DNA of 64,000 nucleotides. Origin: Hofstenia miamia. Lineage: Eukaryota > Xenacoelomorpha > Acoela. Positions 26,511 to 37,976 of the stretch are shown in pieces (position 1 is the stretch's first letter; every line of letters starts with the position of its first letter). The DNA is taken from positions 436,615-500,614 of the forward strand of contig SCFE01000032.1 in assembly GCA_004352715.1 (NCBI GenBank), written 5' to 3'. The notes beneath the pieces were generated by a model, which worked only from the letters and a program-made list of their open reading frames with translations, searched no databases and was not told the DNA's origin. Position numbers and translations under genes: made by a program.

Positions 26511-26704
26511 CTCTTCCCTAACACGATCTCCTNNNNNNNNNNNNNNNNNNNNNNNNNNNNNNNNNNNNNNNNNNNNNNNNNNNNNNNNNNNNNNNNNNNN
26601 NNNNNNNNNNNNNNNNNNNNNNNNNNNNNNNNNNNNNNNNNNNNNNNNNNNNNNNNNNNNNNNNNNNNNNNNNNNTGTGGCCACTCTTCCCTAACACGAT
26701 CTCC
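26511..26704 (+). other. Assembly gap flanked by the same 30 bp
   Basis: TGTGGCCACTCTTCCCTAAC and ten following bases occur immediately before the 143-N gap (26533-26675) and again immediately after it. The gap is therefore probably a false, zero- or negative-size gap. Confidence 0.85.
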
Positions 26705-26848
26705 TGTTTACTTTTAACTTTTATTAGGATAGGGTATTATAGCAGGAGGAGTTAGTTAATAATTTGTAGCATTGGTAAATCCTTGCTTTGACTAGAAACC
26801 ATTAATAGATAGCTTAGTAGGGTTGCTCGCTGATTTCATACCGATGCC

Positions 26849-26851
<3 letters not shown>

Positions 26852-26887
<36 letters not shown>
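26852..26887. repeat. (TA)n microsatellite
   Basis: About 18 TA units. Similar runs occur at 24944, 24992, 25857, 44694, 45171, 49313, 56540 and 60961. Confidence 0.98.
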
Positions 26888-26890
<3 letters not shown>

Positions 26891-27203
26891 AATATTTTTG
26901 ATCAGGCCATATGCTCAATAGAGTTCAATAATATATATATGGGGAAGAAAATGTTGATAATGTAGTAGAAAAATTGAACATACTTATATATTTTTGAGCA
27001 AAGCTTTCCTATTCGCAAGTTTAAAATATCAGATAGAGATCCAATCTGGATAACACCCAAGATTAAATATCTTGAATCAGAACCATGAATTTGTTCGTAA
27101 AAAGCAACACCAAAAACATAATGTTATTAAAAAAATTCTTAAGATCAATTTACAAGAGCTTAATCAAATAGGATCAAGAAACTGGCGGAAAAAATAGATA
27201 ATG

Positions 27204-27609
27204 TTACACATAGTAACAAGCATAGTAACAACAGGATAATGAGACGCCTTTGAGCCCTCCCAGCTTAATAACGATCTCACCAAGCGCAGTTGCAGAAATT
27301 AAAATATTAATCAACGTAGGAAAATCCTCAACATTCTGTCTTGAGGGTTCTCCTCCTACAATTGAAATAAATGACGCTTCATACACTTTACGAACATGCA
27401 AACGTACTTCGAATGGTCCATCAAGCATTCCCTTTTGGGCGTTTTGTGAGTATTGGGATATACTTGCCCTGATTAACCAACACATTTGGAATTTATCCTT
27501 AACGAAAGCTGATTTCCCTAAACCATATAAACTTCCCAAAATTTCAAATGCCTTAAATTCAAATGATATTGTAATGTCACTCGGGTACAATCGGGACCTC
27601 TGTATTTGA
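27204..27609. other. Unrecognised frame, open on both strands
   Basis: The minus strand is open for 128 codons (27590-27204) and the plus strand for 119 codons (27250-27609), in a block more GC-rich than its neighbours. The minus-strand product includes KGMLDGPFEVRLHVRKVYEA and VGGEPSRQNVEDFPTLINIL, which read like a real globular protein. The plus strand is less protein-like. No family was recognised. It may be a fragment of an element protein or a host exon; adjacent sequence at 27610-27740 is also unusually GC-rich. Confidence 0.35.
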
Positions 27610-28102
27610 TTGGTTGCACCTATTAGGCTGTAGCAACTATTAGCAAAGGCCTAGGGTCCAAATTAAACAATGGAGCCCCGGTTTTGGGTAGCCAGGGAAA
27701 CTGGTAGCGAGTATTAGCGAAAGTTTCCTTGGTTACCGTCGATGTCTTTTATATTATATTAGTTTTATATATTATATAATTTATGAACCTTTTGTAAAGT
27801 GTCTTGATTTGTTATGATATATTTCAATCTAATTTGCAATTATTTAATTTCGACATTAGTCATATGAACTAGTGCTTTAATTGATTGTCCCCTCGTTTTC
27901 AATTCATGTTGCTTAACATAAACTTTGATCAACGAGGGAAAATTGTAAATACGATACAGGTATTAACTCAATTTTTATAAATACCTAGGACACATTGTAA
28001 TTCAAGCAAAAAATCTATTAGCTTAGCTTAACACGAGTGTTGTCTTTTCTCTCACTGTGGTTTTATCTTTTTGCTTTTTTATATTTCTTTATTTATACAT
28101 AG

Positions 28103-28155
28103 GTTAGGGACAAGGACATGCTAAATCATATATTTAGTATGTCCTTGGTTAGGGA
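28103..28155. mobile_element. 37-bp palindromic insertion with an 8-bp target-site duplication
   Basis: GTTAGGGA occurs at 28103-28110 and 28148-28155 and flanks 28111-28147. That segment is a hairpin with 16-bp arms (CAAGGACATGCTAAAT and its reverse complement with one mismatch) around a 5-base loop. CAAGG-type ends and an 8-bp duplication suit hAT, making this a possible extremely reduced hAT MITE consisting only of its two termini. Confidence 0.6.
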
Positions 28156-28419
28156 TAACAAACTTTATTGTAATAGATAATACGAATTGAGACATGATGT
28201 AGGGTAGCACTATTTCCTCTAGGGAACACTTAGCTCATGGTAGAACTTCGGCGTGGTGCCATGTGGAATTAGTGGACACAACTCTTTTTGAATCTAAAAA
28301 AGATAGTTATGTTCAATGACCAATCAGTTGTTTCGTTGAAACCAGAGGATGGCTAAGTTTATGCTTGTTTTTCTCACTGCTATGAAGAACCCCCTCTGAT
28401 TCTACAATATTCGAGGAAT

Positions 28420-30165
28420 ATGCATTACGCCATTATATTTGAGGCATTTGAAAAAGCTGTTCACCGTAAATATATTTCTCCTGCAATACTTAGTTGTGCT
28501 TACGTAATGCAATTTTCACATAAAAAGGTCAATGCACAGCTGATTGCTTACTAACAATGCAACATAAAATAATACAAATACAAAATGACAAGAATATGGA
28601 TGATGCCCTGCAATTCTAACTGATTTTTCTAAAGCAGTTAACCAGCTTGACCAAGAAGTTGTTGCAGAAAAATATTGCCAATTCATTGAATCACCATATA
28701 TATGTAAGTGGCTACATTCATTCACTACAGATCGTGAACAACGTCTAGTTTGGAAAGGTGTGTTACAGGAAACTCTAGTTATTAATTTGGGTTGCTGAAA
28801 GGAGCTGTTCGGGTTCAAACTTCCTTAACATAGCCTCAGTTTATTTAAGACCAATTACTCGATTCGCAATAATTCCCAGATACGAGGATGATACTAATTT
28901 AATAATTTGATGCTTGAAAAAAGATGAACCACCAATTAATTGTAATGCAATGACTAATGAAGAATTTAAAAGAATGTATGAATGGGCTGTTACCAATAAT
29001 TTAAAATTTAATTCAAATAAATCTAAGCACTTACGCTTATGCATAAATCGTATACCCACTTGTAAGTGTGATTTGGAATGCATCAAATATGAAGAAGTAT
29101 CTTCTTTTAAAATATTAGGAATTACTATTGATTCAATAAACACGCGTCTAAGCTAATTGGCTTGTTCACGTGATAGTTAGCTTTTAGCGTGAAAAATTAA
29201 CATTGAAGCTATGCTGTCCTTCTTTATAAATACATATTTATATGCGCCTAAGACTTTAATTATAGTAAAATTAATGCAATAATAGGGAATTTTGGCAAAA
29301 AATTGTAAAAAGTACCTTCTATGCATGGTAACAGGGCCATTGAAATTCCGTTACCATGTAGAACCAATTAGTTTCTTAATATTTAATTAAATATTTCAAC
29401 TATGCCATTATTTGCTGATAAGATAGTGTACTAACACTAAATGAACATAACATTTATCATATATTATTTTATAGAGAAACAGGAAGTTATGATGTAAATG
29501 ATAAATACTGGTAAAAGTGATGCTAACTTTTTGAAATTCCGTAACCGACTAGATCAAAGAAAAGTTAATTTTTTGAAAAAAAATTCTGTTTCATTGATGA
29601 ACCTACTAAGGAGTCACAATTGACACATTTGAATAAAAAAATAATTCGTTATTGAATGAGTAGCATCCATTTTAACATGGAAAACGACATTCCATTACTG
29701 CTTGACTAACGCCTAATATTTTTCCTGAATTCGATAAACTATATTTTTGAAGATCTTAAAACTGCAGAATGTTCAAACCAATCTAGAACCAAAGTATTTG
29801 AAGCTTTAGCGTTAAGTAGAATCAGCTACTGTTTGAGTGTATAAGGCAGTAATCTAAGTATTTTGACAAAACTTAATAAATACCTTTTCAAAATTTTCAG
29901 AAAGAATTGTTACATCATTTATGAAATGATATTTAAACGGAATCTTACCAACAACTACAGAATAATTAAAAATACTAGACATCCATTAAATGAAGAATTC
30001 TTAAGTCATAAAAAACTTCCTACAATTACAATATCTAATCTCACAATGTTTCTAACATTAGTTAGAACAGAAGCATTTACAAGATCTTTTGTCAATGCTA
30101 TCATATGGTACACAATAAATGTTTATTCACTCTCTAAGAAACAGAAAAGAAATTACTATTGATAA
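28420..30165 (+). pseudogene. Decayed Jockey/CR1-group LINE reverse transcriptase (copy 1)
   Basis: The plus strand reads, across frameshifts and stops: FEAFEKAVHRKYISP (~28440), TDFSKAVNQLD (~28620), PYICKWLHSFTTDREQRLVW (~28690), a YEDD sequence at the catalytic position (~28880), NNLKFNSNKSKHLRLCINR (~29000) and SSFKILGITID (~29105). This is the palm domain order of LINE reverse transcriptases, with YEDD in place of YADD. About 600 bp of non-coding AT-rich DNA (29157-29750) then interrupts the gene. Related C-terminal sequence resumes as LALSRISYCLSV and GSNLSILTKLNKYLFKIFRK to about 30120. No endonuclease domain is seen. The copy is inactive. Confidence 0.75.
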
Positions 30166-30299
30166 ATGCATGAAAAAAATTCTCTGGAATTTTGATATTT
30201 TTAATTTTAAGTTTGTTTCATATATGTATATGTATAGATAAGCATCAGCTGTATTTGGTGTGATGTTAATTAAAAATGTTGTTAATGTTGTTGTTCTCG

Positions 30300-30565
30300 T
30301 CCTCCATCTACGCGATGTACTGTCATATGCTTTCATGTAGGAAAGGCAATAATGAGACTAAAAAAGTATTGCATTAACCCTTTCTTCTGCAATTCTCCAC
30401 CACTGCCTTGTCTATTAGCAACTGATATGATCAACCTGCTCTACTTTAAGTAAGATGATCACGGAAGTTAGCAATTTCTAAGTTGATGGAAGACAAGTTA
30501 TTGGCCTGGAGTTACCTTTCTTCCATCCTTCTGTATCAGAAATGTCTTTCATGAACATACATGAA
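30300..30565 (-). pseudogene. R4/Dong-type LINE fragment, minus strand
   Basis: The minus strand contains SCMFMKDISDTEGWKKGN followed by RPITCLPST, the reverse transcriptase block preceding KLLT in R4/Dong-type elements. More degenerate sequence extends to about 30300. The fragment ends exactly at a (TTA)n microsatellite (30569-30620), the target sequence known for Dong elements. Confidence 0.6.
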
Positions 30566-30568
30566 TTT

Positions 30569-30620
30569 ATTATTATTATTATTATTTTTACTACTGTTGT
30601 TATTATTATTATTATTATTA
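30569..30620 (+). repeat. (TTA)n/(TAA)n microsatellite
   Basis: An interrupted ATT trinucleotide run lies between the minus-strand R4/Dong fragment and the truncated 5' end of the plus-strand LINE. Confidence 0.95.
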
Positions 30621-32720
30621 AGAAGCGTCGGGTTAAGATTAAAGCAATTAAATTTCCTTTTTCAAACACCGACGATAATCAAGTCCTTGAACTAGTATCA
30701 ATTAAACGAGAATTATTTGATCTTGCAAAATCCGAGCCGACAAAGACTAATTGGACCAATTACGAAAAAATCAAAGAAAGTAATAGAGCAATGAAGAACA
30801 AAAAATTTAACAAAAGCTCGGCAAAAATTCCTTAATCAATTAAATTCTACTCGAGAAAAATGGTGATACATCCATAATTTATTGAAAATCTAAAGGTCTT
30901 TTATTTCTAAATAAATGAATTAAACATCAATAATACTACTCAAATACTAAATCATTTAAATTAAACATTCAAAGAACTTGGAAATTTCAATTTCCCATCT
31001 TATAAGAAAAAACAAAATTCTGATAATCTCAAACAATCAAAACAATTTTCCTTTAGACTTGCTACAATCAATGAATTAGAAAACATTGTTAAAAAACTTG
31101 ATACCAACAAATCAACCGCTTCTTATAATCTCCCATTTTTTATTATTAAACGTTTTTTTCCTATTTTTGGAGAACAATTATTAGTCGCATTTAATCAATG
31201 TATTATTGATTGTGAATTTCCAGACTTACTAAAAAAATCGGATATAACTCCTATATATAAAAAAGGTGACAACCTAAACGCAAAAAATTATAGACCCATT
31301 TGTATTACACATCCTTTTAGCAAACTCTTTGAAAAACTGTTGTATATTCAAATAAACGCATTCCTAAAATCTGAAAACATCCTATCGAATAAGCAATTTG
31401 GTTTTCGTGCTGGGCATAGCACCCAGGACGCAATTTTATCGATCACGCAACAAATTAAGTCTAATATATCTCATAATAACTGCAGTTGTGTAGCATTACT
31501 AGATTTAAGTAAGGCATTCAATTCAATGAATTTCGATATCTTGCAAGACAAGCTTATAAATTATAATTTTGGTGTTAACTCAATTAATTTAATCATGAAC
31601 TTCTTAAAAAATAGACAGCAGCGTGTAATATTAAACAGTAAAAAATCAAGTTACTGTACTTGGCCCTATTTTATTTGCAATTTTTGTAAATGATATAATA
31701 AAACATGTTAAACACAGCGAAATTTACCAATATGCCGACGACACATGCCTAATACGTACTGCAAAAAATGCTTTTGATGCTGCAAAAAATCTCCAAACAA
31801 ATATAGAAAAATTAAACAATTATTTTACTAATAATCAACTGAAACTAAATATTGAAAAAACTCAATTTATAATTTTTTCACCGAAGGTACAAAGAAATCT
31901 AATAAATGATATAGAACTAAAGATGAATAATGAGTCAATAAAGCAAAGTGAATCAGTCAGCTATTTAGGAGTGGTGATAGATAATGAATTAAAATTTGAA
32001 AAATTTCTATTTCTACTGAATAAGATTAGATATCTTTATCACTTACGCAATGTAATATCAAGCAATTATCATAAACAACTGATACATGCTTTCTGTTTGT
32101 CTCATTTTCAATACTGTTCTTTTCTTTTAACTAACCTAAATTCGAAACATCGTATGCTTCTATCAAAGACATTTAATTGGTGTATAAAAACTCTAAACTT
32201 TGCACAAAAGCATGACGAAGCATCAGTATATCGTAATAAATATAAAATATTATCTCCGTTCTATCAAATTCATATGCATATGCTATCTATCTTATTTAAA
32301 TTCAAATCTCTACAAACATCTCTCCTTTTCCTTAATGACTATATTAAATTAAATGAGCGATCGCAAAAATTTTTTAGTTTAGATAAAAATTATAATGGCT
32401 TTCATCACATATCAATAAAATTGTGGAATAATTTAGATTATGAAACGCGAATAGAAAAAAACTATAAAAAGTTTAGAAAAAAATTGAAACAATTTCTTCT
32501 AATAAAACAGTATACATTAGGGGACTGTAATCCACTTCATGCATTCGAAACATACATCCAACATTGAGCACCTACACAAACATCCACTCAAACATTGATT
32601 ATATTATTATATATTGTACATAGTAATTTGTAGTTATTTGTTGATGTTTATTTTTTTGTCATGTGTTAGTTTGTAGATCTTGTATACATATATTGCGCAA
32701 TAAATTTGCTCTGACTCTTA
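30621..32720 (+). pseudogene. Jockey/CR1-group LINE ORF2, near-complete reverse transcriptase (copy 2)
   Basis: The linker between endonuclease and reverse transcriptase starts at about 30621 (IKRELFDLAKSEPTKTNW). The reverse transcriptase follows: KSDITPIYKKGD and NYRPICITHPFSKLFEKLL (~31235-31335), FGFRAGHSTQDAIL (~31400), LLDLSKAFNSMN (~31500), VLGPILFAIFVNDII (~31655) and the catalytic QYADDTCLI (~31728). KLNIEKTQFIIF and VSYLGVVIDNELKF come next, then a C-terminal domain to the stop at 32565. Near 31645 the expected SGVPQGT motif is missing, giving a frameshift, so the copy is dead. The 3' UTR ends near AATTTGCTCTGACTCTTA. The 5' end is truncated at the (TTA)n tract and the endonuclease is absent. 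Confidence 0.9.
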
Positions 32721-32721
32721 A

Positions 32722-33943
32722 TATGTCAGCTCTTGCTGAGAATGGTCGTGTTTCTCTCACTCTCACAGAAGCAATTCGCAGCTAGCTGTTTGGTGGCATT
32801 GCAACCCTTGATGAGGTTTGCACTTTGATAAAAAACAAAAAGAAAACACCACAACATTAAATGTTTGCTCGACTAAATCAAGAAAACTCCGCCGAAGCTC
32901 TTCTCTTTATCTTAAACTCTTCACCATCCACACCCACAAATGCTGAATAAACACCGCAAAAGTCACTCTCTCAACCCACAACTCCTCAAAAGGAAATCAC
33001 CATCACTCCACCAAGTGTGCCAAACTGTTTTCCTTTCCCAGAATATCGCCTGTACTGCAAAAGCAGACAAAATCAAACGTCAAACCACCCGAAAAGAAGA
33101 TGAAAACAGGAACAACCGCATTCATCATAGGAAGCGAAATCCTCAAAAAAGTTCGTACACGTCTTCAAGAAAAATCGCGCAATACAAAAATACACATGTC
33201 GACATTGTAATGCTCAACTCCAGTCTTATCGGTGTGCTCAATTCCAGTCCCTACACGTTCCGCTCAAAGTATAATCAATGAAATGTAAGGAAGAAATTCA
33301 CACCTATCACCACATCTACCTCTTTGAAATCATCCCTGTCTGTGCTGATCATAATCTTTCAAAGAACTTCGGAATTAAGTACTGCAATGAAATCATAAGA
33401 AGCTTCTCTCAACGTCGTCTTAGTGTCATTCCAGTCTTTGATCATTTCCGCCGCGCTTTATAAATTCCACTCTTCTTGCGTATGATGGCATCCACCTATC
33501 TGATAAAGGTCTCTCAGTCTTCAGCCGTAATCTAAGGAACTTCTTTCACACTTCTTAAACTGTCCCAAATCAAAATGGCTCCTTGTATCAACCCACAATT
33601 TCCTACGCCAACGCAGCATCATACAACACACGCTGTGCCTTATTGCCAACCCCCCTCTGTTCATCCCAATATACACCGCCTCCCTATTTCAATGAACAAC
33701 GTAAACTTTTGGAACGTATTGTTTGTATTTATATTGCTACTTAAAAATGTAAAACTATATTATATACACATGAGACAACCACGCATATATGCAAACAAAC
33801 TGCATTATCAACACTACTATAACATATCAATGATATTTAATAAATCTTTTCCTACTTTAAATTTTACCGGATATCCGGATCCGCTTATGAAATTGCCAAT
33901 TTTACTGGATACCGGATTCCGCAACATCCTTAGAAATTTCTAA
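32722..33943 (+). pseudogene. LINE ORF1 with SGNH/esterase-type domain, decayed
   Basis: An ATG at 32722, directly after the 3' end of copy 2, opens a frame with three in-frame stops: LAENGRVSLTLTEAIRS, FARLNQENSAEALLFIL, then TAFIIGSEILKKVRTRLQ (~33110). After frame changes it continues with HTYHHIYLFEIIPVCADHNL (~33299) and YDGIHLSDKGLSVFSRNL (~33480). The 'YDGIHLSxKG' block is the His-containing block V of SGNH/GDSL hydrolases, a domain found in ORF1 of CR1-group LINEs. A proline-rich tail follows (33575-33700), then AT-rich DNA. This is a 5' LINE fragment lying head-to-tail behind copy 2, and it may or may not be from the same family. Confidence 0.6.
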
Positions 33944-34359
33944 TGGAACGAAACACTTTCTGCTTAGATCAATTTTTTGCGCTAATTACAAAAATGATAC
34001 TCATTTGCCTTCTAGACGTCTACATCCAGAGGAATTTTATATTTTTAAAAATCAAGGTTTTTTTACTTTTTCTAGTATTATTTTCTGTGTGTAACTAAAT
34101 GAAAATTAAATAGCCAAGTAAATTATTCATAAAATCAAGACAACGTTTTACTTGATGCTTTACCACCCATTTGCACACAAATATTGACAATTTAATTAAA
34201 AAATCGTTAAAAGAGAAAAATATAGACTAGATTTTATGCACAAACAACTTGTATAAACGAAATATGACCAGTTAACATAGATTTCAAATTTTCAATAGCC
34301 AACAACAATCAGCAAGCATTCGTTCATCTGCTCTATCACTGTATCAGCTTTCGATACCT

Positions 34360-35270
34360 AATGGAAGCGTTCTCCATGTTGATCGCTAATTTTCCCAAGA
34401 TTGTCTGGGAAAAAAGAACTATGACTGTCCAGAAAATAAATTTTCAGCAACATATTAACATTTCTGTGATCTGAAAGTCATTCGATCGATAGCTGCCAAG
34501 AAAATTTTGCTTTACGTTGATAATGGTGACCCATGCTCGCAACTCACTCTGACTAAGAACAGATTTAAACTTCTTATTCTTCATTAGTTTGACAATATCG
34601 GGTCCAACGAGGATTCCTTCACTTATTTTTGCACTTGAAAATCGTGGAAAGAGTTCGTGCAATACTTTTTTAGTTTCATTATTGTCTTTCAAAGCTTTGA
34701 TGAAGTTTTTCACAATTCCAAGTAAAATATGCAGACGCTGAAGCAATATACGTTGTTTATGGACCAATGGCGTTTGCTTAATATTTTTTTCACGAATGAT
34801 AAATACGTTCCTTAATGGCCAGTCTGATCAAACATGGCGTTGGGATTGAAACCGTCTAACCCATAGACACAAAAAGCACCCATGTTTTACATAGCCTAGT
34901 TGAATTCCAGTCAATAAGGCAATAATTTTTAAATCTCCAACATTCCATTGGTATCTCTCATAATGAATCAGTTGCAACATAGATTTGATCACTTCGTAGC
35001 TTTCTTTGCTGCCTAGAATAGACCACTGGAACTGCAGGAAGCTGATTGGCTGTATGAAGAAAGACTTTCATACTAGACTTTGAGCCCTCAAGAAATAGCC
35101 ACCAATCGGTCCTTATATTTGAATTTATTCCAATTGCTTGAATCAATCCATTGATGTCAGAGCAATAAACCATTTTCCACGTTTCATTGAAAGAGAAGTA
35201 TAGAACATATTTTTTTTCACGATGCCTGTACACTGTAATTTGGGTATCTGGCTTTAGAACGCCATAAGTT
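34360..35270 (-). pseudogene. Decayed transposon-type protein gene with an HGERFH motif
   Basis: Read on the minus strand from 35230, the sequence gives MVYCSDINGLIQAIG, DWWLFLEGSKSSMKVFLHTA, then (34980 on) HYERYQWNVGDLKIIALLTG and CFLCLWVRR. After one stop it continues RLHILLGIVKNFIKAL, GILVGPDIVKLM and, after a frameshift near 34440, FLDSHSSFFPDNLG and SDQHGERFH. The order 'LFIDSSK ... CFLCLW ... LPPLHIKLGLxKNFVKA ... GIFVGP ... HSHLxFFPxNLG ... HGERFH' is recalled from abundant, usually unannotated proteins in cnidarian, arthropod and mollusc genomes that behave like mobile-element genes. The superfamily is uncertain, and no terminal repeats were found. Confidence 0.55.
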
Positions 35271-35419
35271 TTAGTAACCTAGACATCATTTATGAATATT
35301 TGCAGTAAAAACAAATTGGACTATAATAGTATTTTTCAAGGATTAAGAAGAATTTCTTAGCATGTATTAATGTTAAAACTAATGAATTAAATTCTGCAAT
35401 AGTGGAATTGCCAAAGCGC

Positions 35420-36415
35420 AAAACAAGCTCAAAAAAGCCTATAAACCAAAAATTATATTAAAAAGCAAATTTCTACATCAAAAAGATTGGTCATTAAACA
35501 ATAAGGAATGTAAAACTCTTATCAGTAATATTGAAAAAACCATTAACAATATTGAAAATGAAAATGAACATTTTGTTCAACAACTTAGTGTCACTACCAA
35601 TAATGACATTATATTATTCTGTGAATCTGAAAAGAAAATAAATGTAATCGAAAGAGAACTTACAAAAATAAATAATGTAACTATTAAAAAATCTACAAAA
35701 TTTTTACCCAAATTAAAATTATCGAGCACTCCTTTATATAAAGAAACTGAAAATTGTGATTTGTTTATCAAAAGGATGTTTGATAGCAACAGCACACTTC
35801 TAAAAAATTTAAGGAAGAGGATGTATCAGTTGTTTTTATTAAATCAAATAAGTTTAACTCCATGGACATAATTATAAAAACAACGCCACAATTAAGAACA
35901 GTATTTATTACAAATAAAATTAAACAATACTAAAAATTAATGATCATCATTATATAAAGATGAGTTCGAAATGTGGGAAATATGGACATACATTAAAGAC
36001 TTGTTTAAATGAAACATTTAACTGCATTTATTGTATAAATGAACATTTTTATAAAGATTGCCCATTTAAAAAAATATAGAGAAACAATTTTGCATAAATT
36101 GCTCTAAGTCTGAAAAATTTAAAAACTAACCATCTACTCATAGTGCATTTAACAAAAATTGTCCAATTTTTAAGGAATAATTAGATATTACTTAATGAAA
36201 ACAAAAATAGATGAATAGATAAGGATAATATAGTATCTTATAGTAATCTAGAAAATAAATTAAATACCAACAAAAACAAATTAAAATTTGTGAATATTAA
36301 TTTTCAAAGTATTACTAACAAATTTGATAAATTTTCTGATGTAATAAATAATTTTGATTTAAATTTAATAATTGGAATAACTGAAACCTGGTTAACAAAG
36401 GAAGATAAATTACGG
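35420..36415 (+). pseudogene. Jockey/I-group LINE: Gag-like ORF1 with zinc knuckles and start of endonuclease
   Basis: A lysine/asparagine-rich plus-strand frame (35430-35810) is followed by PQLRTVFITNKIKQY and then a CCHC zinc knuckle KCGKYGHTLKTC (~35965). Two further cysteine-rich units follow: FNCIYCINEHFYKDCPF, then CINCSKSEKF to NKNCPIFKE after a frame change. Three knuckles in this layout are typical of ORF1 in Jockey/I-group LINEs. At about 36279-36400 the beginning of the apurinic endonuclease appears: LKFVNINFQSITNKFDKF and LIIGITETWLT. The element is then cut off at 36418 by an R4/Dong-type fragment. Multiple stops make it non-functional. Confidence 0.7.
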
Positions 36416-36417
36416 AA

Positions 36418-37975
36418 AGGTTGAGGTTTAGGCGAGGCATATTCCAGGGAGACAGCTTAGCACCACTACTGTTTGTAATTAGCTTAATCCCCATCACAGA
36501 AAAGACAGGTATAGGGTACACGTTGGAGAAGAATGGTAGAGCAGTGAGTCATCTGTGGTACATGGACGACCTGAAGATGTATGCTAGTTCAAGGAAGATG
36601 TTGCAGAATCAAGTGGAGACATTGGAGAAGGCAAGCAGAGATTCTGGTTTGGAAATTGGATTAGGAAAGTGTGCGATGGTGACAATGAGCAGAGGCAACT
36701 GTATAGATGGAGATGGTTTGAGGACGAGCAGTGGGGATAAGATTGAGTAAGTCAAAGAGGGGCACAAGTACTTAGGTGTGATAAAGAAAGATAGAACAGA
36801 TCATGAGGAAATGAAGACGAGGTTAAGAAAAGAATAAAAGAGAAGAATAAGGAAAGTACTACAGAAGTCAGCATTAAATGGGCAGAATAGTATAAAGGCA
36901 ATTAATACATGGGCTAAAGGAATATGTAGAAGAGCAACCTAAGGGGTTCGTACTGGAGGTCACTAAGGAGTTAAGGAAGATAAGAACTGAGAGTGAAGGA
37001 AAGAAGGTATACCAGAGTAGGATGGAATCAGAGAGACAAACAAGGTAGAGGCAGAAGGCAATGCATGGAGAATACTGGAGGAACACAGAAATGTGTGACA
37101 GCAAAAGGAGCAACAAGTGGTTAAAGAAGGCAGGACTAAAACGAGAAACACAAGCACTGATAATGGCAGTACAGGAGCAAGCAATAAGAACAAACTGGGT
37201 NGACAGCTTAGCACCACTACTGTTTGTAATTAGCTTAATCCCCATCACAGAAAAGACAGGTANAGTGGTTAAAGAAGGCAGGACTAAAACGAGAAACACA
37301 AGCACTGATAATGGCAGTACAGGAGCAAGCAATAAGAACAAACTGGGTTAAGAAGCATATAGACAGAAGAGTAGAAGTAAGTGATAAGTGTAGGCTATGC
37401 AAGAAAGAGGCGGAGAAAGTAGATCATCTGATAGCAGAGTGTGAGAAGTTGGCACAGAATGAGTATAAGTTCAGGGATGACAAGGTGGGAAGAATAGTAC
37501 ACTGGAGTTTGAGCAAGCAGCATGGGTTAGATTCAGGAGACAAGTGGTATGAGCACAGGCGTCATAGAAAATGAGAAGGTTAACATAATGTGGGACTTCA
37601 ACATACAGACAAGCAAGGTGATAAAAGCATGGACGCCAGAAATAGTAGTAGTAGACAAAGAGAAAAGATTGATAGATATAGCAGTACCAAAGGACAGAAA
37701 CGTAGAAAGCAAGGAGAACGAGAAGATAGACAAGTACATGGAGTACATGGCAGAGGAAATAGAAAGGCTGTGGAAATTGAAGAAGGTTAAACTAGTCTCA
37801 GTGGTAGTAGGAGCACTAGGAGCAGTTAGTAAGTAGCATAAAAAGTACCTGAAGGAGTTGGGAGTACCAAAGTGGGGAGGGGCAGTAGCACGGAGGGCAG
37901 CATTGTTATGAACTGCTAGAGTCCTGAGGAAAGCTCTCAGACTCCCTGGGAACTGGTGAGTTCCCGAGCTGAAAG
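36418..37975 (+). pseudogene. R4/Dong-type LINE, partial copy A (with assembly scrambling)
   Basis: Plus-strand sequence begins inside the reverse transcriptase with RFRRGIFQGDSLAPLLFVIS, then AVSHLWYMDDLKMYASS (catalytic MDD), GLGKCAMVTMSRG and HKYLGVIKKDRTDHEEMK. After deletions it gives HGEYWRNTEMCDSKRSNKW, AVQEQAIRTNWVKKHIDRR, then CRLCKKEAEKVDHLIAECEK, a CCHC zinc finger, then RIVHWSLSKQHGL and DKWYEHR. The restriction-like endonuclease follows in another frame (WDFNIQTSKVIKAWTPEIVV, IDIAVP, VVVGALGAVSK). The order of reverse transcriptase, CCHC finger and C-terminal endonuclease defines the R2/R4-type LINEs. Single Ns at 37201 and 37263 bracket a repeat of 36450-36510, so part of the order is an artefact. 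Confidence 0.8.
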
Positions 37976-37976
37976 N

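Noticed and set aside
28516-29143. Two 100-codon minus-strand frames
   Set aside because: Antisense to the decayed LINE reverse transcriptase.
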